Notes: generated from the sequence alone by a model not told the origin. Positions 1 to 9,783 are shown, counted from the first letter of the stretch. The stretch is DNA of 36,500 bases from an uncultured Oscillospiraceae bacterium (GCA_947624395.1 CANQKA010000012.1:1-36500), one strand, 5' to 3'. Numbers and translations are program-made.

Positions 1-182
1 GCCTGGTTCTCGCCGCCCATGGCCCAGATGAAGGTATAGCTGGCGGTGCCGGCCCCGGCGTGGATGGACCAGGAGGGGGAGATGACCGCCTGCTCGTTTT
101 TCATGACGATATGGCGCGTCTCGTCGCCCTGGCCCATGAAGTGGAAGACCACCCAGCGCTGCTTTTTCTCGGGATAGTCCAA
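1..182 (-). pseudogene. kduI: 5-keto-4-deoxyuronate isomerase (KduI) C-terminal part; N-terminal part absent, runs off the left edge
   Basis: Minus-strand reading from TTG at 182: [60 protein letters not shown], matching the conserved Kdu[37 protein letters not shown] block. The roughly 200 preceding residues are not upstream, where the GntR CDS lies. Confidence 0.75.
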
Positions 183-246
183 GTGCTTCTCCTTTCCGCC
201 GGATGGAACGCGAACGCCCTGTGCAGAGACGTCCGCGCCCCTGGCG

Positions 247-924
247 TCACTTTTCAAAATACTGCGGATACTTCTCCCGTATCGCGCTCTCGTCGAACCG
301 GTACCGGGTCAGGTGGGTCTGCATGATCGTGCGCGCCCCGGCCGCGTCGCCGCGCTTGATGGCGTCCAGTATCAGCGCGTGGTCCTGAACGATCTTCAGG
401 TCCTTCACGCTGTCCAGCGACATCCGGCGCACCCGGTCGAAGTGTATGAGCAGGTTTTGCATCAGCGTATAGATCTGCATCTTTTGGGCCAGCTCGAACA
501 GCGTCTCGTGGAACTTGTCGTCCAGCCCGCGGATGTTCTCGTAATAGCCGTTTTGCATGTAAAACTGCTGCAGGTGCACGTTTTCCTCCAGCCGCAGCAC
601 GCCCTCCGGCGTGATCATCCGGCAGACCAGCTCCACCACGGCGCACTCCAGCGTGTAGCGCATGAACTGGGCCTGCTCCACCATGTCGTAGTCGATCATG
701 GCGACGGTGCTCCGCTTTTGGGGCACGACCTGGATGATCTTCACCCGGGCCAGCTCCATAATGGCCTCCCGCACAGGCGTACGGGACAGTCCCATTTGCG
801 CGGCCAGCTCGTTTTCGCTGATCTGGCTGCCAGGGGCCAGGCCCAGGTCGATGATATTCTCCCGGATGGTGCGCAGGGCGTACATGCGGTCCGTTTCCTG
901 GGGAAGACGTTCCAATAATGTCAT
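247..924 (-). CDS. GntR family transcriptional regulator, FCD (FadR-type) ligand domain
   Basis: 225-aa ORF; wHTH with [22 protein letters not shown] signature; helical FCD C-terminus; AGGAGG-type RBS. Confidence 0.93.
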   Translation of the reverse strand: MTLLERLPQETDRMYALRTIRENIIDLGLAPGSQISENELAAQMGLSRTPVREAIMELARVKIIQVVPQKRSTVAMIDYDMVEQAQFMRYTLECAVVELVCRMITPEGVLRLEENVHLQQFYMQNGYYENIRGLDDKFHETLFELAQKMQIYTLMQNLLIHFDRVRRMSLDSVKDLKIVQDHALILDAIKRGDAAGARTIMQTHLTRYRFDESAIREKYPQYFEK

Positions 925-1110
925 CCTGTATGCCTCCTGTGTTTTAGAATATTAGCATACAGCAATCTCACTCGTCAGTCTACTTGCATACTAGTAGAAA
1001 TTGGCGCCTCCGTTTTGTGTACCTTGCCAAAAATCGGCCTGTGGGATTGCAAAAGCCTGTTAAATATGTAAATATAGTACCATGAAATATTATTTGGGAG
1101 GTATACGAAC

Positions 1111-1758
1111 ATGAATGACCTGCAAAAGAAGATCTCCGAGATCGGCGTGGTGCCTGTTATCAAGCTGAACCACCCGGAGCGGGACGCGGCGCCGCTGGCG
1201 AAGGCCCTGATCGCGGGGGGCGTGCCTGTGGCGGAAGTGACCTTCCGGGCTGCCGGCGCGGCCACGGCCATCCGCCTTATGTCGGAGGCGTACCCCGAGA
1301 TGCTGGTGGGCGCGGGCACGGTGCTGACCACAAAGCAGGTGGACGAGGCCCTGGCGGCGGGCGCCAAGTTCATCGTCACCCCCGGCCTGGACGTGGAGAT
1401 AGTGAAGTACTGCCAGGACAAGGGCGTGACCATCTTCCCCGGCTGCACCACCCCCACGGACTACCACGCGGCCTACAAGCTGGGCCTGGAAGTGCTGAAG
1501 TTCTTCCCGGCGGAGCAGTCCGGCGGCCTTGCCAAGATCAAGGCCATGAGCGCGCCGTTCCCCATGTTCAAGGTCATGCCCACCGGCGGCGTGAGCCTGA
1601 AAAACCTGGCCGATTACCTCAAGTCCCCTGTGATCGCCGCCTGCGGCGGGTCCTACATGGTCACCGCCGACCTCATCGACAACAACAAGTGGGACGAGAT
1701 TACCGACCTGTGCAAAAAATCCATTGAGATCGTAAAGGAGGCCCGCAGCAATGGCTAA
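1111..1758 (+). CDS. eda: KDPG/KHG aldolase (bifunctional 4-hydroxy-2-oxoglutarate/2-dehydro-3-deoxyphosphogluconate aldolase)
   Basis: VVPVIKLNHPERDAAPLAKALIAGGVPVAEVTFRAAGA, GAGTVLT, FPGCTTPTD, KFFPAEQSGG, MPTGGVSLKN. Confidence 0.95.
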   Translation: MNDLQKKISEIGVVPVIKLNHPERDAAPLAKALIAGGVPVAEVTFRAAGAATAIRLMSEAYPEMLVGAGTVLTTKQVDEALAAGAKFIVTPGLDVEIVKYCQDKGVTIFPGCTTPTDYHAAYKLGLEVLKFFPAEQSGGLAKIKAMSAPFPMFKVMPTGGVSLKNLADYLKSPVIAACGGSYMVTADLIDNNKWDEITDLCKKSIEIVKEARSNG

Positions 1759-2779
1759 GATCGTGACGTTTGGCGAGCTGATGATCCGGCTCCAGCCCTA
1801 TAACTATGAGCGCTTCGTCCAGGCGGACCACCTGGAATTCACCTTCGGCGGCGGCGAGGCCAACGTGGCCGTTTCCCTGGCCAACTACGGCCAGCACGCC
1901 GTGTACGTGACCAAGCTGCCCGCCCACGCCATCGGTCAGGCGGCGGTCAATTCCCTGCGCCGGTACGGCGTGGACACCACCAAGATCACCCGCGGCGGCG
2001 ACCGTGTGGGCATCTACTTCAACGAAAAGGGCGCCTCCCAGCGGGGCTCCGTCTGCATCTACGACCGGGCCCACTCCGCCATCCAGGAGGCTACCACCGC
2101 CGACTTTGACTGGGACGACATCTTCCAGGACGTGGACTGGTTCCACTTCACCGGCATCACCCCGGCCCTGGGCCCCAACGTGGTGGAGATTTGCCGGGAA
2201 GCGTGCAAGGCCGCCAAGGCCAAGGGCGTGAAAATATCCTGCGACCTGAACTACCGGGGCAAGCTGTGGACCCGTGACCAGGCCCGTGCGGCCATGACCG
2301 ACCTGTGCCAGTACGTGGACATGTGCATCTCCAACGAGGAGGACGCCAAGGACGTGTTCGGCATCGAGGCCGAGGCCACCGATATCACTGCCGGCGAGAT
2401 CAACCGGGAGGGGTACAAGTCCGTTGCCAAGCAGCTGGCCGACAAGTTCCATTTCGAGAAGGTGGCCATTACTTTGCGGGAGAGCCACTCCGCCTTCGAC
2501 AACGGCTGGAGCGCCATGCTCTACGACGTGGCCAGCGGCGAGTACGCCTTCAGCAAGAAGTACGACCTGCACATCATCGACCGCGTGGGCGGGGGCGACA
2601 GCTTCGGCGGCGGCTTGATCTACGCGCTGCTCAATGGCTACACCACCCAGGGCGCGGTGGAATTTGCCGTGGCGGCGTCGGCTTTGAAGCACTCCATCGA
2701 GGGCGACTATAATATGGTCACCGTGTCCGAGGTGGAGAAGCTGGCCGGCGGCGACGGCTCCGGCCGTATCCAGCGGTAA
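1751..2779 (+). CDS. kdgK: 2-keto-3-deoxygluconate kinase (PfkB/ribokinase family sugar kinase)
   Basis: PfkB fold: GGGEANVAVSLANYG; DRVGGGDSFGGGLIYALL; overlaps the aldolase end. Confidence 0.93.
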   Translation: MAKIVTFGELMIRLQPYNYERFVQADHLEFTFGGGEANVAVSLANYGQHAVYVTKLPAHAIGQAAVNSLRRYGVDTTKITRGGDRVGIYFNEKGASQRGSVCIYDRAHSAIQEATTADFDWDDIFQDVDWFHFTGITPALGPNVVEICREACKAAKAKGVKISCDLNYRGKLWTRDQARAAMTDLCQYVDMCISNEEDAKDVFGIEAEATDITAGEINREGYKSVAKQLADKFHFEKVAITLRESHSAFDNGWSAMLYDVASGEYAFSKKYDLHIIDRVGGGDSFGGGLIYALLNGYTTQGAVEFAVAASALKHSIEGDYNMVTVSEVEKLAGGDGSGRIQR

Positions 2780-2793
2780 GCGGGAGCGGCGCC

Positions 2794-3213
2794 ATGAAAG
2801 ACCAGAATTGCGGCTACTGCATGCGGGGCGAGCTGCTGGACGCCTTTGGCATCTATATCTGCGATCTGAGCGTCAGCACGCTCATCCTGTTCAAGGAGCA
2901 GAGCCACCCCGGCCGCTGCATCGTGGCCTACAAGGACCACGTGAGCGAGCTGACGGACATCAGCGACGCCGACCGGGACGCGTTTTTTGCCGACGTGGCC
3001 CGGGCCGCCCGCGCCATCCACGCCGCGTTCCACCTGGATAAGGTGAACTACGGCGCTTACGGCGACGGCGGCTGTCACCTGCACTTCCACCTGGTGCCCA
3101 AGTATAAGGACCAGTTCGAGTGGGGCGGCGTGTTCCAGATGAACCCCGGCCAGACCTATCTGACGCCGGAGGCCTACGACGAGATCATCGAAAAGATCAG
3201 GAGCGGCCTGTGA
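2794..3213 (+). CDS. HIT family protein
   Basis: CGYCMRGELL zinc-like motif and HLHFHLVPK histidine triad. Confidence 0.9.
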   Translation: MKDQNCGYCMRGELLDAFGIYICDLSVSTLILFKEQSHPGRCIVAYKDHVSELTDISDADRDAFFADVARAARAIHAAFHLDKVNYGAYGDGGCHLHFHLVPKYKDQFEWGGVFQMNPGQTYLTPEAYDEIIEKIRSGL

Positions 3214-3235
3214 GGCCGATAAAAGGAGAAGCGTT

Positions 3236-4669
3236 ATGAAAGCATTCATGGACAAGGATTTCCTTCTGGAGACCGACACGGCAAAGCACCTGTTCCACGA
3301 CTATGCCGAGCCTCTGCCTCTGGTGGACTACCACTGCCATATCCCGCCCCAGGAGATATACGAAAACCGCCGGTTCGAGGACCTGGCCCAGGTCTGGCTG
3401 GGGGGCGAGAACCCGGACGGCACCTTCTTCGGCGACCACTACAAGTGGCGTCTCATGCGCTCCAACGGCGTCAGCGAGGAATATATCACCGGCCACAAGC
3501 CCAATAAAGAGCGCCTTGCCAAGTTCGCCGAGACCCTGGAAATGGCCATCGGCAACCCCATGTACCACTGGTGCAACCTGGAGCTGCATAAGTTCTTCGG
3601 CTACCAGGACTACCTGCGCCCGGAAACCGTGGACGAGGTATGGGCCCTGACGGAGGATAAGCTGCGCAACGACCCCCACATGACCGTCCGGGGCCTCATT
3701 GAGCAGGCCAACGTGGCCTTCATCGGCACCACCGACGACCCCATCGACTCCTTGGAATGGCACGCCAAGATCGCCGCCGACCCCACTATTAAATTTAAGG
3801 TCTGCCCCTCTTTCCGGCCGGACAAGGCCATCAACATCAATAAACCCGGCTTTGCCGAGTACATCGGCCAGCTGGCCGCCAGCGTGGGCAAAAAGTCCCT
3901 GAAAAACGTCTCCGACGTGTGCGCGGCCCTGACCGAGCGGCTGGAGTTCTTCAAGAAGATGGGCTGCCGCGCCAGCGACCACGGCCTGGACTACATTCCC
4001 TTCCGGCCCGTGAGCGAGACGGCGGCGGATATGGCCTTCAAGAAGGTCATGGAGGGCGGCGAGCTCACCGTGGCCCAGGCGGAGGGCTACCAGACCTATA
4101 TCCTGCTGCACCTGGGCCGGGAATACCACCGGCTTGGTATCGCCATGCAGCTGCACTACTCCTGCCTGCGGAACATGAACGAGCGCATGTACGCCAAACT
4201 GGGGGCCGACACGGGCTTTGACATGATCGCCCAGAACACCTGCGGCGGGGACATTGCCCGGCTTCTGTCGGCCCTGGACATGGAGGGCAAGTGCCCCAAG
4301 ACCATTTTGTACTCCCTGAACCCCGCCGACAACGAGCAGCTGGGCACCATGCTGGGCTGCTTCCAGTCCGACGAGATACCCGGCAAGATCCAGCACGGCT
4401 CCGCCTGGTGGTTCAACGACAACAAGACCGGCATGGAGGACCAGATGAAGTCCCTGGCCAACCTGGGCCTGCTGGGCAACTTCGTGGGCATGCTCACCGA
4501 CTCCCGGTCGTTCCTGAGCTACGCCCGCCACGACTACTTCCGCCGTATCCTGTGCAACCTGATCGGCAAGTGGGTGGAAAACGGCGAGTATCCCGCGGAC
4601 GAGGCGGCTTTGAAGAAGATCGTAGAGGGCATTTGCTACTACAACGCCGCTCGTTACTTCGATCTTTGA
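3236..4669 (+). CDS. uxaC: Glucuronate/uronate isomerase
   Basis: FMDKDFLLETDTAKHLFHDYAEPLPLVDYHCHIPPQEI, LTDSRSFLSYARHDYFRRILCNLIGKWVENGEYP: full-length UxaC signatures. Confidence 0.96.
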   Translation: MKAFMDKDFLLETDTAKHLFHDYAEPLPLVDYHCHIPPQEIYENRRFEDLAQVWLGGENPDGTFFGDHYKWRLMRSNGVSEEYITGHKPNKERLAKFAETLEMAIGNPMYHWCNLELHKFFGYQDYLRPETVDEVWALTEDKLRNDPHMTVRGLIEQANVAFIGTTDDPIDSLEWHAKIAADPTIKFKVCPSFRPDKAININKPGFAEYIGQLAASVGKKSLKNVSDVCAALTERLEFFKKMGCRASDHGLDYIPFRPVSETAADMAFKKVMEGGELTVAQAEGYQTYILLHLGREYHRLGIAMQLHYSCLRNMNERMYAKLGADTGFDMIAQNTCGGDIARLLSALDMEGKCPKTILYSLNPADNEQLGTMLGCFQSDEIPGKIQHGSAWWFNDNKTGMEDQMKSLANLGLLGNFVGMLTDSRSFLSYARHDYFRRILCNLIGKWVENGEYPADEAALKKIVEGICYYNAARYFDL

Positions 4670-4768
4670 TCACGGGTCTGTTTCCGCCATGCTGCGTCAG
4701 GCGGCTTGGAAATACACAAAGTATTCCCTGCGCCGCCTTTCTTGCCTGACGAAAACATCCCTCGTGAT
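4669..4768. repeat. Large imperfect hairpin element with ATACACAAAGTAT apex, copy 1
   Basis: Nested arms ATCACG/CGTGAT, CGTCAGGC/GCCTGACG, GGCGGC/GCCGCC, GGAAATAC-ACAAA-GTATTCC; same apex and similar 3' flank as 31776-31858. Confidence 0.8.
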
Positions 4769-4819
4769 TTGAATAAGGTAAAGGAAGCGTTCATCCGTGG
4801 AAGAATAACAGCAAAACCG

Positions 4820-5478
4820 GCTCCTGACCTGCGTTCTGTTCGCCTTTTTCGTCAGCGGCCTTGGCTCGCCGCTGTTCATGATAGCGGCCTTCGCCATGAC
4901 GGGCGTGGCCCGCGGGGGCAACTCCAATTTCGCCAACACCATGATCTCCACCCTGCCGGGGGACAAGGCCGCCCGGGGCTATAACCTGCTGCACGGCTGC
5001 TTCGCTGTGGGGGCGTTGCTGTCGCCCCTGGCGCTGGTGTTTCTGTCCAACCGCTGGCCTGAGACAGGCTGGCGGTTGATGGCAGGGGTGCTGGCGGCGC
5101 TGTGCCTTGTGCAGCTGGCGGTGTACGGCAAAATGCCGCTGCCGGCGGAGCCTGCTAAGCGCAGCGTGCGCACGGTGGACCGGAGCTTTCTCCGGGTCCG
5201 CCAGTTCTGGCTGGGCAGCGCCATGCTGTTTTTCAGCTGCACGCCGGCCATGGTCCTGGTGGGGCTCATGGGAACGGGTCTGTTTATGGCGACGATCTAC
5301 CCCAGCGCCTTTGCCTTTGGCAGCGACTGCATCCGGGGCAACGACTTCGGCTGCTCCGTCATGATCCTCACAGGCAGCGCCGGCGGCGTCATCACCCCGG
5401 CGCTGGTGGGCTTCGCCGCGGAGCGGGCGGGCATCCGGGCCGGGGAAGCGCTGGAGGGTTTTCCAGGCCTCACCGCCG
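4820..5478 (+). pseudogene. MFS transporter remnant, truncated at both ends
   Basis: In-frame homology starts near NRLLTCVLFAFFVSGLGSPLFMIAAFAMTGVARGGNSNFANTMIS just after an in-frame TAA. No start codon with N-terminal TM segments; runs into UxaA sequence after GIRAGEALEGF. Confidence 0.75.
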
Positions 5479-6273
5479 CGGAAGACGTGCACCGGGGTCA
5501 CAAGCTGGCTCTGACCCACATCGGGAAGGACCAGCCGGTGGTCAAATACGGCTGCGCCGCCGTGCGCAACGAGCTTTGGATCGTCCCCACCGTGGGCTGC
5601 GTCAACGCCGTTGCCAAGCAGCTTGTGGAGGCAAACCAGCACCTGGTGACCGGCTCCATCGACGGGCTTTACACCTTCCCCCACCCATTCGGGTGCAGCC
5701 AGCTGGGGACGACCACGCCCAGACCCGCAAGCTCCTGGCCGCCCTGGTCCGCCACCCCAACGCCGGCGGCGTTCTTGTGCTGGGCCTTGGGTGCGAGAAT
5801 CTGACCATGGACCAGTTCAAGCGGGAGCTTGGCGCCTGGGACGACGAGCGGGTGAAGTTCCTCACCTGTCAGGACGTGCCGGACGAGCTGGCCGCGGGCT
5901 CGGCGCTCTTATCGGAGCTGGCGGCGTACGCGGGGCAGTTCCAGCGTGAAGAACTGCCTGCCTCGGAGCTGGTGGTGGGCATGAAGTGCGGCGGGTCTGA
6001 CGGTCTGTCCGGCATCACCGCCAACCCGGCCGGGGCACACCCTTTGGCGCGCCAGCCCCCGCGGTGAAGATATCCACCAACACCGCTTTGTACGACAAGA
6101 AGCGGGACTGGATCGACTTCAACGCCGGCACCGCCGCCCAGGGCGAGAGCTTGGACAGCGTGGGCGAGCGGCTTCTGGATCATGTGCTGGCCGTGGCCGG
6201 CGGCGAAAAAACCAGGGCCGAGCAGCACGGCGCACGGGAAATTTCCATCTTCAAGGACGGCGTAGTCCTTTGA
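5479..6273 (+). pseudogene. uxaA: Altronate dehydratase (UxaA) remnant with internal deletions and a frameshift
   Basis: Blocks in UxaA order: DVHRGHKLALTHIGKDQPVVKYG / VRNELWIVPTVGCVN..GCSQLG / (other frame) [48 protein letters not shown] / (third segment) [44 protein letters not shown]. Confidence 0.88.
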
Positions 6274-6277
6274 CACG

Positions 6278-6304
6278 CGGGCGGCTTTTGCCGCCCGTTA
6301 TTTT
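6278..6304 (+). terminator. Intrinsic terminator after uxaA remnant
   Basis: CGGGCGGC TTTT GCCGCCCG followed by TTATTTT. Confidence 0.8.
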
Positions 6305-6315
6305 GCAAAAAAGTC

Positions 6316-6343
6316 TTGACAGCGCGGGGGAGAGGTGTATAAT
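6316..6343 (+). promoter_or_regulatory. sigma70-type promoter for cysK
   Basis: TTGACA (6316-6321), 16-bp spacer, TATAAT (6338-6343). Confidence 0.8.
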
Positions 6344-6395
6344 AACAGCATCGCAAAAACTTATTAAACCAATAGGAAATAAGGAGATTTGGGAA

Positions 6396-7325
6396 ATGGC
6401 TGTCAACAAATCGTTTCTGGACCTGGTGGGCAACACCCCGCTGCTGGAGCTGGGCAATCTGGAAAAGAAGCTGGGTCTGAAGGCCCGCGTGGTGGCGAAG
6501 CTGGAGTACTTCAACCCGGCCGGGTCCGTGAAGGACCGTATCGCCAAGGCCATGATAGAGGACGCGGAGGCCACCGGCAAGCTGAGACCCGGCGCGGTGA
6601 TCGTGGAGCCAACCTCCGGCAACACGGGCATCGGTCTGGCGGCCGTGGCCGCCGCCAAGGGCTACCGCATCATCCTGACCATGCCGGAGACCATGAGCGT
6701 GGAGCGCCGGAACCTTCTGAAGGCCTACGGCGCGGAGCTGGTGCTGACCGAGGGGGCTAAGGGCATGAAGGGCGCCATCGCCAAGGCGGACGAGATTGCC
6801 GCCCAGACGCCGGGTGCCTTCATCCCCGGTCAGTTCGTGAACCCGGCCAACCCGGCGGCCCACAAGGCCACCACCGGCCCGGAGATTTGGAAAGATACGG
6901 ACGGCCAGGTGGACATTTTCGTGGCCGGCGTGGGTACCGGCGGCACCCTGACCGGCGTGGGGGAGTATTTGAAGGAGCAGAACCCCGCGATCAAAGTCGT
7001 GGCGGTGGAGCCGGCCAGCTCCCCGGTGCTCAGCAAGGGCGTGGCCGGCAGCCACAAGATACAGGGCATCGGCGCGGGCTTTGTCCCGGACGTTCTGAAC
7101 ACGGCGGTGTACGACGAGATCGTTCCCGTGGAGAACGAGGACGCCTTTGCCATGGGCAAGCTCATGGGCCGGACAGAAGGCGTGCTGGTGGGCATATCCT
7201 CCGGCGCGGCGCTGTGGGCGGCGATAGAATTGGCCAAGCGGCCGGAGAACGAGGGCAAAACCATCGTGGCCCTCCTGCCCGACACCGGCGACCGCTATTT
7301 ATCCACCCCTATGTTCCAGGAGTAA
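6396..7325 (+). CDS. cysK: Cysteine synthase (O-acetylserine sulfhydrylase)
   Basis: [48 protein letters not shown]. Start at MAVNKSF preceded by AAGGAG rather than the longer ORF start. Confidence 0.97.
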   Translation: MAVNKSFLDLVGNTPLLELGNLEKKLGLKARVVAKLEYFNPAGSVKDRIAKAMIEDAEATGKLRPGAVIVEPTSGNTGIGLAAVAAAKGYRIILTMPETMSVERRNLLKAYGAELVLTEGAKGMKGAIAKADEIAAQTPGAFIPGQFVNPANPAAHKATTGPEIWKDTDGQVDIFVAGVGTGGTLTGVGEYLKEQNPAIKVVAVEPASSPVLSKGVAGSHKIQGIGAGFVPDVLNTAVYDEIVPVENEDAFAMGKLMGRTEGVLVGISSGAALWAAIELAKRPENEGKTIVALLPDTGDRYLSTPMFQE

Positions 7326-7340
7326 AAGCTTGATACAAGA

Positions 7341-7373
7341 CGCCCGCCGCGTTTTATCGCGGCGGGCGCTTTT
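7341..7373 (+). terminator. Intrinsic terminator of cysK
   Basis: CGCCCGCCGC GTTTTATC GCGGCGGGCG followed by CTTTT. Confidence 0.85.
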
Positions 7374-7377
7374 CATA

Positions 7378-7407
7378 TTGACAAGATGTCCTGCGGACAG
7401 GTAAAAT
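7378..7407 (+). promoter_or_regulatory. Putative promoter of LRR/FN3 protein 1
   Basis: TTGACA (7378-7383), 18-bp spacer, TAAAAT (7402-7407). Confidence 0.65.
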
Positions 7408-7454
7408 GGCGATAGAAAGATATGATTTTTCCAAAGAAAGGAAGGTTATGTATC

Positions 7455-9776
7455 ATGGCAAAGCGCGGTCTGTGTCTGCTCCTGGCGCTGGCGGCGGTGT
7501 TCTCCCTGGCCATCCCGGCGTTGGCCGAGGAAGCGCCCGTGGAGGCGACGGAAGAGCCGGTCGTGACAGAGGAACCGGTCGAAGAACTGGTGGTCACCGA
7601 AGAGCCGGAAGTCACGGAAGAGCCGGTGGTCACGGAAGAATCGGTGGTCACGGAGGAACCCGTCGTAACGGAAGAGCCGGTCGAGGAACCGGAGGCAACG
7701 GCGGAGCCGGAGGCTGTCGCTGACGCTCCCACCTCCGGGTCCTGCGGGGAGAGCGTGACCTGGGCCCTTGCGGACGACGGCACGCTGACCATCTCCGGCA
7801 CGGGGGCGATGAGCGATTATCAATCGGGCAAAGCGCCGTGGTATGACCTCAGAGATTCCATCCGGAAGGCGGTCATACAAAACGGCGTGACCAGCATCGG
7901 AAACAACGCGTTCAGAAGCTGCAAGAGCTTGGCCGGCGTGACCATCCCGGCCAGCGTCACGACCATAGGGTCATATACTTTCAAGTATTGCGACGGTCTG
8001 ACCGACGTGACCATCCCCGGCAGCGTGTTTAGCATCGGGACCGAAGCTTTTTCCGAATGCGACGGGCTGCAGCGTGTGACCATCCAGGATGGCGTACGGG
8101 AGATACATCGGGAAGCTTTCAAGGGCTGCGGGCTGCTGAGCACCGTGAAAGGCCCCTGGACGCTGACGTACATGGGGAACCATGTGTTTGACGGCACCCC
8201 CTGGCGAAGCGGGCAGCGGGGCGGCCCGATCACTCTGGGCAACTGCCTGGTGGAAGCGGGCGGGTCAACCATCCCGTCGGGTGTGACCCTCATCGCGTAC
8301 CGTGCGTTTTTCGACTGCTACGGAGTGACCCATGTGACGGTCCCGGAAGGGGTCGAGATCATCCAGAACGACGCGTTCTGCATGTGCTGGGATCTGGAAT
8401 ACATCAAGCTCCCCTCCACCTTGAAGAGCATCGGAGGGGGCGCATTCACCTGGACCAAGCTGAAAACGGTGGAGGGCCTTGGCAGCGGCGTATTCGTTGC
8501 CTCAAACGCCTTTGACGATACATCCTGGGCGGTACAGACCAATAAGGATTTCTATATCGTCGGCGGCACGCTGACCCGTTATAACGGCGAGGGCGCGGCC
8601 AGCGTCACCGTCCCCAACGGCATCAAGGCCATCGGCGTGCACGCATTTTACGGCAATTCGGAGATCGCCTCCGTGACGCTCCCCAAGAACGTGACCACCG
8701 TCGAGCGCTTTGCGTTCGAGAACTGTCCGGCGCTGACCAGCGTGACGGTGGAGAATGCCGCCTGTGAGATAGCCGCTTATGAGGCCACCATGGGCGCACC
8801 CGGGACCACGGTCATCCGCGGCTATGCCGGCTCTACGGCGGAGACTTACGCCAAACAATACGGCTACAAGTTTGAATCCCTCGGTCAGGCACCCGGCGGC
8901 ACGACGCCCACTAATACCCCCAAGCCCACGGCTGTGCCTACCCTGGCAGTACCCACCGTGAACATCGCGCAGGTTTCCGACGGCATCAAAGTGTCGTGGA
9001 ACGCGATCACCGGTTCGCCGCGATATATGGTCTATTACCGCGAAAACAGCGGCGGTTGGACGAAGATAGGCACCACGACGGCCACCACCTATACCCGTGC
9101 AGCAAAGTACCTGAAAGCCGGCGTCACGTACGCGTTCACGGTGCGCTGCTGCGCCAACGACAAGAAAACGCTTCTCAGTGGCTACAAGGCCAGCAACAGC
9201 GTCAAGTACACCGTTGACCTGGCCGCGCCCACTGTGAAGATCGAGAAGGCGTCGGACGGTATCAAAGTGTCCTGGAACAAGATCGACGGCGCACCGCGAT
9301 ACATGGTGTACTACAAGGAGAATAATGGCGGGTGGACAAAGATAGGGACGACTACCGCCACCAGCTACACGCGGGCCGCCAAGTATCTCAAGAGCGGCGC
9401 GACCTACCAGTTCACAGTCCGGTGCTGCGCAAACGATAAGAAGACCATGCTGGGACCGTACAAGGCCAGCAACAGCCTGACATATACCGCCACCGCCCAG
9501 CTCGCCGCGCCGACGGTGAAAATCGCCAAGGTGGCTGGGGGCATCAAGGTCAGTTGGAACAAGATCGCCGGCTCGCCGCGGTATATGGTGTATTACAAGG
9601 AGAACAGCGGCGGCTGGACGAAGATAGGCACGACGACCGCGACAACGTACACCAGGGCCGCTAAGTACCTCAAAAACGGCGCGACGTATGCGTTCACGGT
9701 GCGCTGTTGCGAGAATGATAAAAAGACGCTTCTTGGACCGTACAAGGCAAGCAACAGTTTGAAGTACACAAAATAA
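7455..9776 (+). CDS. Secreted leucine-rich-repeat (BspA/LRR_5) protein with three FN3-like repeats
   Basis: Signal peptide MAKRGLCLLLALAAVFSLAIPALAEE; E/P/V/T-rich linker; repeated SVTIPxxVTSIGxxAFxxC LRR_5 units; three IKVSWNxIxGxPRYMVYYxENxGGWTKIGTTTATxYTRAAKYL repeats. Confidence 0.9.
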   Translation: MAKRGLCLLLALAAVFSLAIPALAEEAPVEATEEPVVTEEPVEELVVTEEPEVTEEPVVTEESVVTEEPVVTEEPVEEPEATAEPEAVADAPTSGSCGESVTWALADDGTLTISGTGAMSDYQSGKAPWYDLRDSIRKAVIQNGVTSIGNNAFRSCKSLAGVTIPASVTTIGSYTFKYCDGLTDVTIPGSVFSIGTEAFSECDGLQRVTIQDGVREIHREAFKGCGLLSTVKGPWTLTYMGNHVFDGTPWRSGQRGGPITLGNCLVEAGGSTIPSGVTLIAYRAFFDCYGVTHVTVPEGVEIIQNDAFCMCWDLEYIKLPSTLKSIGGGAFTWTKLKTVEGLGSGVFVASNAFDDTSWAVQTNKDFYIVGGTLTRYNGEGAASVTVPNGIKAIGVHAFYGNSEIASVTLPKNVTTVERFAFENCPALTSVTVENAACEIAAYEATMGAPGTTVIRGYAGSTAETYAKQYGYKFESLGQAPGGTTPTNTPKPTAVPTLAVPTVNIAQVSDGIKVSWNAITGSPRYMVYYRENSGGWTKIGTTTATTYTRAAKYLKAGVTYAFTVRCCANDKKTLLSGYKASNSVKYTVDLAAPTVKIEKASDGIKVSWNKIDGAPRYMVYYKENNGGWTKIGTTTATSYTRAAKYLKSGATYQFTVRCCANDKKTMLGPYKASNSLTYTATAQLAAPTVKIAKVAGGIKVSWNKIAGSPRYMVYYKENSGGWTKIGTTTATTYTRAAKYLKNGATYAFTVRCCENDKKTLLGPYKASNSLKYTK

Positions 9777-9783
9777 AGTTTAT

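Noticed and set aside
4706-4984. 92-aa ORF overlapping hairpin copy 1 and the MFS remnant
   Set aside because: Lies across the palindrome and in a different frame from the MFS homology; no homology or RBS support.
7560-7700. Short repeats in the EEPVVTEE linker considered as CRISPR-like array
   Set aside because: Repeats are in-frame codon repeats of a low-complexity linker without unique spacers.
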